From an uncultured Eubacteriales bacterium (GTDB lineage Bacteria; Bacillota_I; Bacilli_A; RF39; UBA660): a stretch of DNA of 14,270 nucleotides. Below the pieces are notes generated by a model that saw only the letters and a list, made by a program, of their open reading frames with translations, had not been told where the DNA came from and did not search any database. Shown here piece after piece: positions 1 to 5,549 of this stretch (position 1 is its first letter; every line of letters starts with the position of its first letter). The DNA is taken from NCBI GenBank assembly GCA_900313345.1, contig OMQW01000077.1, forward strand, positions 1-14,270. Direction: 5' to 3'. Made by a program: the position numbers and the translations under genes.

Positions 1-1708
1 AACCACCGTTTGAGAATGCTGCATAGGCTGCTGCCATTTGCATTGAGTTTACACCAGTGAATGCTCCAATTGAATGTGCTTCATGGATTCTTCCATTTTC
101 AACTTCTGGTGTTATTCCTAGCGATTCTACGAAACTTATTATTTTTTTATTATCTACGCTTTGGAAGGCTTTTAATGCTGGTATATTACGAGATAGAGAT
201 AGTGCTCTTCTTAGGGTCATTTGTCCCATGTAACTATGATCCCAGTTCATTATTGATCTTCCACCCGAATAAGTATAAGGCTCATCTACAAATTGTTCAT
301 ATGTTGACCAGTTGTTATATTCAATACCTGGTCCATAATCAAATAATGGCTTTGCTGTTGAACCTGGTTGACGTTTACCTTGTGTTGCATAGTTATAATC
401 ACCAATATTTCTATTTCTACCAGCACCTACTGCTAATACTTTACCTGTTGCTGAATCTAAAACTGTTGCACCACCTTGAACTTTATCATCTTTCCATTTA
501 TATGTTTTACCTTCAAATACATCATTTACAACTTGTTGCTTAGCTTTATCCATGTTTGTATAAATTAATACGGATGTAGTATATGGATTAATATTATATT
601 TATCTTCCATTTCGTCTACAACTGTATCTATGTAACTTTGATATGTTGCAGCATTTATTTGAGAACCACCAGCATTATCTCCTGTTAAAGATTCAACGGA
701 AATTGCGTTTGCTTCTTCTTGTTCTTTTTCAGTAATATAGCCATGTTTTCTCATTAAATATAATACTGTTTTTCTTCTTGCTGATGCATTTTCTGGATTT
801 GTTGTTGGCTTATAGTAGTTTGGTGCTTTAAACATTCCTGCGATGATTGCTGCTTCACTTAAGTTAAGATCTGATACATCTTTATTAAAGTATGCTTTTG
901 CTGCTTCTTCAACTCCATAGATACTTCCACCTAGAGAGTGATTATTTACATAAAATTCTATTATCTGTTGTTTTGTATATTTCTTTTCAAGTTTAAATAC
1001 TGCTAGATAGATATCAGTAAATTTTCTTATTATTCCTTTTATTCCTGATGCTTCGGTTGATGTGAATGAATTCTTTATAACTTGCATTGATAGAGTAGAA
1101 GCTCCACCTGCATTTCTTCCTAAAGCTTGTCCTAAACTTGCTTGAACAAAACGAGGTGCATCAAAACCATTGTGTTCAAAGAATCTTGAATCTTCTGTTG
1201 AAACTATAGCATCAACTAAAACTTCTGGTAAATCTTCATAAGATACTTTTTCTCTTTTTTCTGCTCCTAGTTTTGCAATAACATTATTATCTTTATCATA
1301 TACGATTGATAATTCTTTAGTGTCTAAGTTTTTAGGGTCAAACTTAGGTGCTTTAATAGTTATATAAACTAGAAATGCTCCAAATAGTAATAAGTCTATT
1401 ATAAATATGGTTAATATCGCTATTAATGCTATATTTATAATTTTTCTTTTTTTGCTATTTCCTTTATTGCTTGTTATTAAATAAGTTAATCCTGTAATTA
1501 TTATCATCGTTGCCATAGATATAAGTGTAATAATTAAACCTAATTTAAAAGCACAAAGACTAAGAATTGCTATACAAAAGATAAACCATGATAACCATAA
1601 AGTTTGTTCTTTCTTTTTTCTTTGTTTCTTTTCTTTTAAATTGTTGCTATTAAATTTTCTTGTTTTTTCTAAATCTTTTTCCCTAACTTTTATTCTTCTT
1701 GTAGCCAT
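1..1708 (-). CDS. ponA: Class A penicillin-binding protein (PBP1-type transglycosylase/transpeptidase), 3' end outside window
   Basis: Bifunctional peptidoglycan synthase: it polymerises lipid II and cross-links stem peptides at the outer membrane face. 569 codons are visible from the ATG at 1708. Residues 1-36 are basic and cytoplasmic. Hydrophobic segments follow at about 37-55, 56-76 and 90-117, then the GT51 domain with EDSRFFEH (172-179, E172 the likely catalytic Glu) and a GGASTLSMQ motif (202-209). The transpeptidase domain has S450-T-A-K453 (active-site Ser450) and S506-R-N508. The KTG motif and C-terminus lie beyond position 1. The ribosome binding site GGAGGA sits in the last codons of recU, whose stop is one base upstream, so the two are surely cotranscribed; recU-ponA is also the Bacillus order. 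Family members usually have one membrane anchor, so the extra N-terminal hydrophobic segments are unusual. Family identity is very secure; the symbol follows Bacillus usage. Confidence 0.95.
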   Translation of the reverse strand, partial: MATRRIKVREKDLEKTRKFNSNNLKEKKQRKKKEQTLWLSWFIFCIAILSLCAFKLGLIITLISMATMIIITGLTYLITSNKGNSKKRKIINIALIAILTIFIIDLLLFGAFLVYITIKAPKFDPKNLDTKELSIVYDKDNNVIAKLGAEKREKVSYEDLPEVLVDAIVSTEDSRFFEHNGFDAPRFVQASLGQALGRNAGGASTLSMQVIKNSFTSTEASGIKGIIRKFTDIYLAVFKLEKKYTKQQIIEFYVNNHSLGGSIYGVEEAAKAYFNKDVSDLNLSEAAIIAGMFKAPNYYKPTTNPENASARRKTVLYLMRKHGYITEKEQEEANAISVESLTGDNAGGSQINAATYQSYIDTVVDEMEDKYNINPYTTSVLIYTNMDKAKQQVVNDVFEGKTYKWKDDKVQGGATVLDSATGKVLAVGAGRNRNIGDYNYATQGKRQPGSTAKPLFDYGPGIEYNNWSTYEQFVDEPYTYSGGRSIMNWDHSYMGQMTLRRALSLSRNIPALKAFQSVDNKKIISFVESLGITPEVENGRIHEAHSIGAFTGVNSMQMAAAYAAFSNGG

Positions 1709-1709
1709 T

Positions 1710-2273
1710 TTATATTCCTCCATTTTTATCTAATACTTCTAGATAGTTTAGTCTAGGAGTATAAGTTATATTAACAATATATCCATGTTTTTTTATATAA
1801 GATATAGGTATAGACTTTCTATTATTATTATCTAAAAAGTTTAATAAATCTTTTTCCATAAGAATATAGGTTTCATTTAATGATGTAAATCTAATTATTA
1901 AAAACGCTATTCCTTTATGTTTATATATATTTTCTAAATGTTTTAACTGGTGATCATGTATATTATTTAATGGAAAAGAAGTTTTATTTGTTGTCTCTTT
2001 TGCTTCAAAGTCTATATATTTACCTTTATATAATCCATTATAATCAGTAGTTGATGGCATATCAAAATATGCTTCATTTATTTTATTATGTTTATAATCA
2101 ACTTTAACTAATTTAATAGGAGTAGGTTTCTTATATATATATGCTTTATCAATTGTTCTATAATATTCATTAGTAATATTTAAATCATATTCAAGATTCA
2201 TACCTCTATTTGTATAATTAGTTACATGTCTTTCTTTAGTAACTTCTTTAACTATACCATTTGGATATTTCAT
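1710..2273 (-). CDS. recU: RecU Holliday junction resolvase
   Basis: Structure-specific endonuclease that cuts four-way DNA junctions during recombinational repair and chromosome segregation. At 187 aa it is close to the usual size of about 200. The family signature is intact: NRGMNLEYDLN near residues 22-32, KKPTPI at 48-53, PSTTDYNG at 73-80 and DFEAKE at 88-93. The metal-binding and catalytic acidic residues would be D77, D88 and E90, with K92. The ATG start at 2273 follows AGGTGAT by three bases, the ribosome binding site form used by several genes here. The stop codon TAA is one base before the ponA start, and the ponA ribosome binding site overlaps the recU end, which suggests coupled translation. 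It is the first gene of a two-gene minus-strand operon divergent from gpsB. Identity is very secure. Confidence 0.96.
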   Translation of the reverse strand: MKYPNGIVKEVTKERHVTNYTNRGMNLEYDLNITNEYYRTIDKAYIYKKPTPIKLVKVDYKHNKINEAYFDMPSTTDYNGLYKGKYIDFEAKETTNKTSFPLNNIHDHQLKHLENIYKHKGIAFLIIRFTSLNETYILMEKDLLNFLDNNNRKSIPISYIKKHGYIVNITYTPRLNYLEVLDKNGGI

Positions 2274-2290
2274 TAAATCACCTATTTTAT

Positions 2291-2319
2291 ATTATACTAT
2301 AAAGTTTAATTTTTTACTA
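2291..2319 (-). promoter_or_regulatory. Likely recU-ponA promoter
   Basis: On the minus strand a perfect TATAAT (2296 down to 2291) lies 17 bases from a weak -35 (TAGTAA, 2319-2314). The start of transcription would fall near 2284, about 11 bases before the recU ATG. The -10 is convincing, the -35 is not. The element overlaps a 12-bp direct repeat (2295-2326). Confidence 0.5.
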
Positions 2320-2326
2320 TAAAGTT
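2295..2326. repeat. 12-bp direct repeat TACTATAAAGTT at the recU promoter
   Basis: TACTATAAAGTT occurs at 2295-2306 and again, identically, at 2315-2326, a 20-bp step or about two helical turns. The first copy overlaps the putative recU -10 box. It could be a pair of binding sites for a regulator or a duplicated piece of promoter; in such AT-rich DNA chance is also possible. Confidence 0.5.
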
Positions 2327-2415
2327 AGATAATATATTTCTAAAAATTTTAGCTTGTTTTGTCGAATTTGTGATTTATATATTTTTTTTAGTTATAATTA
2401 CTATGGTGATTAGGT

Positions 2416-2514
2416 ATGAATGATGAAATTATATTTAAATATAATAATATAATTAATAATTTTAGCTTTAATAAGGCTATATTTTTATTTAAAATTCATT
2501 TTAGTAATAATTGA
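2416..2514 (+). CDS. Possible small ORF, 32 codons, function unknown
   Basis: An ATG at 2416 follows GGTGAT (2405-2410) by five bases, resembling other ribosome binding sites in this window. A TATAAT (2393-2398) stands upstream without a good -35. The 32-residue product would be rich in Asn, Ile and Phe, with a hydrophobic middle (A21-I-F-L-F25) and no recognisable motif. It ends in TGA, which no sure gene in this window uses, and its last codons overlap the -35 box of the gpsB promoter. Base composition is simply AT-rich and gives no independent coding support. It may be a chance ORF in a leader or intergenic region. A weak hairpin (AGCTTT / AAGGCT, 2464-2478) followed by a T-rich stretch lies inside it. 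Confidence 0.25.
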   Translation: MNDEIIFKYNNIINNFSFNKAIFLFKIHFSNN

Positions 2515-2539
2515 CAAAAGAGATTAGTTTTGCAATAAT
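2511..2539 (+). promoter_or_regulatory. gpsB promoter
   Basis: A perfect -35 TTGACA (2511-2516), a 17-base spacer and a -10 AATAAT (2534-2539) preceded by TG plus one base (2531-2533), an extended -10. Transcription would start near 2546, about 20 bases before the gpsB ATG. This is one of the strongest sigma-A-type promoters in the window. Confidence 0.8.
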
Positions 2540-2566
2540 ATTAATGTAAAGGACTAGGTGATATAT

Positions 2567-2926
2567 ATGTACCAAAATAAGATTGCTTTATCTGCTAAAG
2601 ATATTTTAAATAAAGAGTTTAAGATAGATACTCGTGGATATAGATTAAAAGAAGTTGATCAATTTCTTGATGTTATTATTGGTGATTATGAACAGTTTAA
2701 CAATATCATTAGTAACTTAGAAAAAGAAAAAGCTGATTTGCTTGCTGAAGTTATGAATTTAAAGCAAGAGCTTAGAAGTGCTAAAATGCATGCTGAGATT
2801 GCTGAAAATAATAGTAGTAACGAGGGTGTTTCTAATGTTGATTTAATTAGAAGAATCTCTAGACTTGAAAAAATTGTCTATGGACAAGAAAATAATAATG
2901 ATGTAGAATCGAGTGAAGATGAATAA
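2567..2926 (+). CDS. gpsB: GpsB cell division / wall synthesis adaptor (DivIVA family)
   Basis: Small cytoplasmic coiled-coil protein that links penicillin-binding proteins to the division and elongation machinery. A GTG at 2558 could open the frame, but I place the start at ATG 2567. AGGTGAT (2556-2562) is then correctly spaced, and the product (119 aa) begins MYQNKIALSAKDILNKEF, aligning without gaps to GpsB proteins that begin similarly. In this numbering Y25, D31 and D35, which line the PBP-binding groove in Bacillus GpsB, are all present. A DivIVA-type N-terminal domain spans about 1-60, a coiled coil about 40-80, a linker follows, then a short C-terminal helical region (about 92-108) and an acidic tail. 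The natural partner PBP1 is encoded divergently nearby. The gene's last codons contain the rnpB promoter, and its stop codon overlaps the RNase P RNA. Confidence 0.93.
   Translation: MYQNKIALSAKDILNKEFKIDTRGYRLKEVDQFLDVIIGDYEQFNNIISNLEKEKADLLAEVMNLKQELRSAKMHAEIAENNSSNEGVSNVDLIRRISRLEKIVYGQENNNDVESSEDE
2881..2909 (+). promoter_or_regulatory. rnpB promoter inside the gpsB coding region
   Basis: TGGACA (2881-2886), a 17-base spacer and TAGAAT (2904-2909), each one base from consensus. The start of transcription is predicted near 2916, only a few bases before the P1 helix of the RNase P RNA (from 2922). The position relative to the RNA end makes it a convincing dedicated promoter, although it lies wholly within gpsB codons. 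Confidence 0.7.
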
Positions 2927-3272
2927 TATTTTAGACAAACGCTGTAATCTTTAAGATTATTGAGGAAAGTCCATGCTCACACAAACTGCGATGTTTGTAG
3001 TGTTCGTGCTTAGGGAAAAAATAACCTAAGGTAGTTTATACTAACGACATTAATAAATCTAAGTCTTAGGATATGATTTATTATATAAAGTGCCACAGAG
3101 ACGAGCTTTTGAGAAATTAAAAGATGAAACGAGGTAAACTCCGCGAGTGAGAAACCCAAATATGGTAGGGGAGCTTTAACTAGGAAATATGAACCGATGT
3201 TAGGGAATGAGAAATCATTAGATAAATGTTTGTCACCTATATGGTACAAAACATGGCTTATTAAATATTATT
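2922..3272 (+). ncRNA. rnpB: RNase P RNA, Bacillus type (type B)
   Basis: Catalytic RNA that trims tRNA 5' leaders together with the RnpA protein. All universal blocks are present in order: GAGGAAAGTCCATGCTC near 2961, AGTGTTCGTGC near 2999, AGTGCCACAGAGACGA near 3089, the GATGAAACGAGGTAAACTCC block near 3123, GAGAAACCCAAATATGGTAG near 3149 (whose GGTAGGGGA provides the GGU that pairs with tRNA CCA), and ACAAAACATGGCTTA near 3247. I set the ends by the P1 helix: AATAATATTT (2922-2931) pairs perfectly with AAATATTATT (3263-3272). At about 351 nt it is shorter than the roughly 400 nt of Bacillus, probably through smaller peripheral helices. P1 overlaps the gpsB stop codon (2924-2926). No hairpin with a T-run follows, so the RNA probably reads through into the rodZ-like gene and is trimmed. 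Confidence 0.96.
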
Positions 3273-3293
3273 GTGTATAAAGAGGTGTTATTT

Positions 3294-3788
3294 TTGAAGG
3301 ATTTAGGCAGTTATTTAAAGAAAACTAGAATTAGTAATGGTGTAAGTCTAGAAGAAGCTGCTAATGATATGTCTATATCTTTAACACTTCTAGAAAATAT
3401 AGAGCTTGGTAATACTAAAGCTTTTAAAGATATATATGAACTAAGAGAATATGTAAAAAATTATGCTAAATATCTAGGACTTGATCCGAATATGGTAAAT
3501 GATTCATTTAATGAGTTTTTATTTGAAAAAACTTCTAAAATATCATTAGAAGATATTCAAGCTGCTTTAAAAAAAGAAGAAGAAAAAGATATTAAACCAG
3601 TTATTCATTCACCATATACTATCGAGCATAAGAGATATATAAATTTAGTTCCTATTTTAATATGGATTGCTACTTTGCTTGTTATTGTTTCAATTTCATT
3701 ACTTATAATTAGAAATATTTGTGAAGAACCTGTAATTACAAATGAACTTGGAGGTTCTATGGAGGATTTATATGAATTTACCAACTAA
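3294..3788 (+). CDS. RodZ-like (YmfM) helix-turn-helix membrane protein, short form
   Basis: Probable cytoskeletal/morphogenesis protein that couples MreB-type filaments to the wall machinery. I choose TTG at 3294 as start because GAGGTG (3282-3287) is correctly spaced and the product begins MKDLGSYLKKTRISNGVSLEE, the usual RodZ opening. An in-frame GTG at 3273 would sit directly against the end of the RNase P RNA and lacks its own site. The 164-aa product has a Xre-type HTH domain (about 1-70), a charged linker (85-113), one membrane helix (about 116-139) and only about 25 residues outside. Bacillus RodZ is about 300 aa with an external domain, so this form is strongly shortened. It has no promoter of its own that I can see and probably depends on rnpB read-through. 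It overlaps pgsA by 17 bases. HTH-membrane architecture plus pgsA adjacency support the call. Confidence 0.8.
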   Translation: MKDLGSYLKKTRISNGVSLEEAANDMSISLTLLENIELGNTKAFKDIYELREYVKNYAKYLGLDPNMVNDSFNEFLFEKTSKISLEDIQAALKKEEEKDIKPVIHSPYTIEHKRYINLVPILIWIATLLVIVSISLLIIRNICEEPVITNELGGSMEDLYEFTN

Positions 3789-4371
3789 ACTTACTGTTTC
3801 AAGAATAGTTATGACTTTTATTATAATTTTTATTTTATTATTTCCATTTTATACAATTGGATTAAGTTTTCCACAATTTACTGTTAATGGAATATTAATA
3901 AAAAGTGAATATTTTATTGCTGGTATTTTATTTATACTTGCTAGTGTAACTGATTTTATTGATGGATATTTAGCTAGAAAAAATGATCAAGTAACTGATT
4001 TAGGAAAAATGCTTGATGCAATTGCTGATAAAATTTTAGTTGATTCAGTTTTAATAATACTTGCTTATCAAGGTTTTATTAGTATATTAATTCCAGTAAT
4101 TATTGTACTTCGTGATATTTTTGTAGATGCTATTAAAATGCAAGCAGCTAGTAAAGGAAAAGTTGTTGCTGCTATTAAATCAGGTAAATTTAAAACTGCT
4201 TCATTAATGGTTGGTACTGTTTTAGCTTTCTTTTATAATTTACCATTTGAATTTATTGGTTTAAATGTTTCAGAATTTTTATTATTAATAGGTGCAGTTC
4301 TTTCTATTGTATCTGGAATTCAATATTTTAAATTAAATAAAGACTTAATATTTGGTAGTGAAACTATATAG
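3772..4371 (+). CDS. pgsA: CDP-diacylglycerol–glycerol-3-phosphate 3-phosphatidyltransferase
   Basis: Integral membrane enzyme that makes phosphatidylglycerol phosphate from CDP-diacylglycerol and glycerol 3-phosphate, the entry step to phosphatidylglycerol. The start is ATG 3772 (MNLPTKLTVSRI), preceded by GGAGG (3761-3765); earlier in-frame codons belong to the overlapping rodZ end. The 199-aa product has the complete CDP-alcohol transferase signature D61-x2-D64-G65-x2-A68-R69-x8-G78-x3-D82-x3-D86, whose aspartates bind metal and the CDP head group. Hydrophobic helices lie at about 11-30, 46-62, 88-115 and 140-185. The ymfM/rodZ–pgsA–recA order matches Bacillus except that cinA, normally between pgsA and recA, is absent. 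The gene ends in TAG just before a hairpin terminator. Identity is secure. Confidence 0.95.
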   Translation: MNLPTKLTVSRIVMTFIIIFILLFPFYTIGLSFPQFTVNGILIKSEYFIAGILFILASVTDFIDGYLARKNDQVTDLGKMLDAIADKILVDSVLIILAYQGFISILIPVIIVLRDIFVDAIKMQAASKGKVVAAIKSGKFKTASLMVGTVLAFFYNLPFEFIGLNVSEFLLLIGAVLSIVSGIQYFKLNKDLIFGSETI

Positions 4372-4377
4372 AATATA

Positions 4378-4400
4378 AAAATTGCCTAAGCAATTTTTTT
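4378..4400 (+). terminator. Terminator after pgsA
   Basis: AAAATTGC (4378-4385), loop CTAA, GCAATTTT (4390-4397), a perfect 8-bp stem that continues into a run of T to 4400. It separates the rnpB/rodZ/pgsA unit from recA. Confidence 0.85.
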
Positions 4401-4427
4401 ATTTTATATAGGTAAAAAAAAATTTTT

Positions 4428-4441
4428 CGAAAATTTGTTCG
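4428..4441. promoter_or_regulatory. LexA (DinR) box of recA
   Basis: CGAAAATTTGTTCG agrees at 12 of 14 positions with the Gram-positive LexA/DinR consensus CGAACRNRYGTTYG. It forms the centre of a larger perfect inverted repeat: TTTTTCGAA (4423-4431) and TTCGAAAAA (4438-4446). It ends a few bases before the recA -35 box, where bound LexA would block polymerase. This indicates an SOS-type damage response with recA in the regulon. Confidence 0.85.
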
Positions 4442-4449
4442 AAAAACTA

Positions 4450-4478
4450 TTGCTTTTTAACTTTTCTTATTATACAAT
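4450..4478 (+). promoter_or_regulatory. recA promoter
   Basis: -35 TTGCTT (4450-4455), a 17-base spacer and -10 TACAAT (4473-4478). The same -10 hexamer recurs at rny. Transcription would start near 4485, leaving a leader of about 24 bases with the strong site AGGAGGA (4497-4503). Confidence 0.7.
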
Positions 4479-4508
4479 GTTTATGTAAGGATTTTTAGGA
4501 GGACGTTT

Positions 4509-5519
4509 ATGAAAAAAAATACAACTGATAAAGATTTAGATCAAGTTCTTGCGGATATAGAAAAAGAGTTTGGTAAGGGTTCTATTATGAAGCTAGGTGA
4601 TAATCAACATATGAAAGTTGATGTTGTTTCTAGTGGATGTTTATCACTTGATATTGCACTTGGTGTTGGTGGATATCCAAGGGGAAGAATTATTGAAATA
4701 TTTGGACCAGAATCTAGTGGTAAAACAACATTTGCTTTACAAGCTATAGCAGCTGTACAAAAAACTGGTGGTAGGGCAGCATTTATTGATGCTGAACATG
4801 CTCTTGATCCTGTTTACGCTGAAAAGCTTGGGGTAAATATTAATGAATTATTACTTTCTCAACCTGATACTGGTGAACAAGGATTAGAAATTTGTGATGC
4901 TTTAGTTAAGAGTAATGCTATTAGTATTATTGTTATTGATTCAGTTGCAGCACTTGTTCCTCAAGCAGAAATAGATGGTGAGATGGGAGATTCTCATGTT
5001 GGACTTCAAGCAAGATTAATGAGTCAAGCACTTAGAAAACTTGCTGGTACTATTAGTAAAACAAATACTATTGCTATATTTATTAATCAATTGAGAGAAA
5101 AGGTTGGAGTTATGTTTGGTAATCCTGAAACTACAACAGGTGGTCGTGCTCTTAAATTTTACTCAACTATTAGACTTGAAGTTAGAAGAAATGAGCAATT
5201 AAAAATGGGTGATGGTGTAGTTGGTAATAAGACTACTATTAAAGTTGTTAAGAATAAAGTTGCCCCTCCTTTTAAAACTGCAGTTGTTGATATTATGTAT
5301 GGTGAAGGTGTTAGTAGAGAAGGTGAAATTATCGATTTAGGTAGTGAAGCTGGAATTATTGATAAAACGGGTGCATGGTATTCATATCAAGGTGAAAAAC
5401 TTGGACAAGGTAAAGAAAATGTTAAATTACTTTTAAAAGATAATCCTGAACTTAGAGATGAGATTGAAGAAAAAGTTAGAGAATATTATGGTATTAATTT
5501 AAATAAAGATAAAGAGTAG
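4509..5519 (+). CDS. recA: RecA recombinase
   Basis: ATP-dependent recombinase that coats single-stranded DNA, performs strand exchange and triggers LexA self-cleavage. At 336 aa it is near the usual 340-350. It has the Walker A loop GPESSGKT (66-73), the Walker B strand IIVIDS (140-145), loop L1 around 157-165, FINQLREKVG (191-200) with the nucleotide-sensing Gln194, and loop L2 with NPETTTGGRALKFY (205-218). The C-terminal acidic tail is short. The start is fixed by AGGAGGA five bases upstream. It is a single-gene unit with its own LexA box, promoter and terminator, whose hairpin includes the stop codon. RecU upstream acts on the junctions RecA makes. Identity is beyond doubt. Confidence 0.99.
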   Translation: MKKNTTDKDLDQVLADIEKEFGKGSIMKLGDNQHMKVDVVSSGCLSLDIALGVGGYPRGRIIEIFGPESSGKTTFALQAIAAVQKTGGRAAFIDAEHALDPVYAEKLGVNINELLLSQPDTGEQGLEICDALVKSNAISIIVIDSVAALVPQAEIDGEMGDSHVGLQARLMSQALRKLAGTISKTNTIAIFINQLREKVGVMFGNPETTTGGRALKFYSTIRLEVRRNEQLKMGDGVVGNKTTIKVVKNKVAPPFKTAVVDIMYGEGVSREGEIIDLGSEAGIIDKTGAWYSYQGEKLGQGKENVKLLLKDNPELRDEIEEKVREYYGINLNKDKE

Positions 5520-5536
5520 CACTCTTTATTTTTTTT
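5509..5536 (+). terminator. recA terminator overlapping the stop codon
   Basis: ATAAAGAG (5509-5516) pairs perfectly with CTCTTTAT (5522-5529) around a five-base loop, followed by T to 5536. The TAG stop (5517-5519) is in the loop, so the left arm encodes the last two full codons (Lys-Glu) and the end of the codon before them. Confidence 0.9.
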
Positions 5537-5549
5537 CGTATTATACAAT

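Noticed and set aside
61..543. Open frame of 160 codons on the plus strand
   Set aside because: It is antisense to the class A PBP, whose transpeptidase motifs are clear on the minus strand; the translation is low-complexity Leu/Tyr/Phe-rich with no family likeness.
3010..3249. 79-codon minus-strand frame
   Set aside because: It lies entirely across the RNase P RNA, which explains the sequence conservation; no ribosome binding site.
3273..3293. GTG upstream start for the RodZ-like gene
   Set aside because: It would begin at the edge of the RNase P P1 helix with no ribosome binding site; TTG 3294 has GAGGTG at the right distance and gives the family N-terminus.
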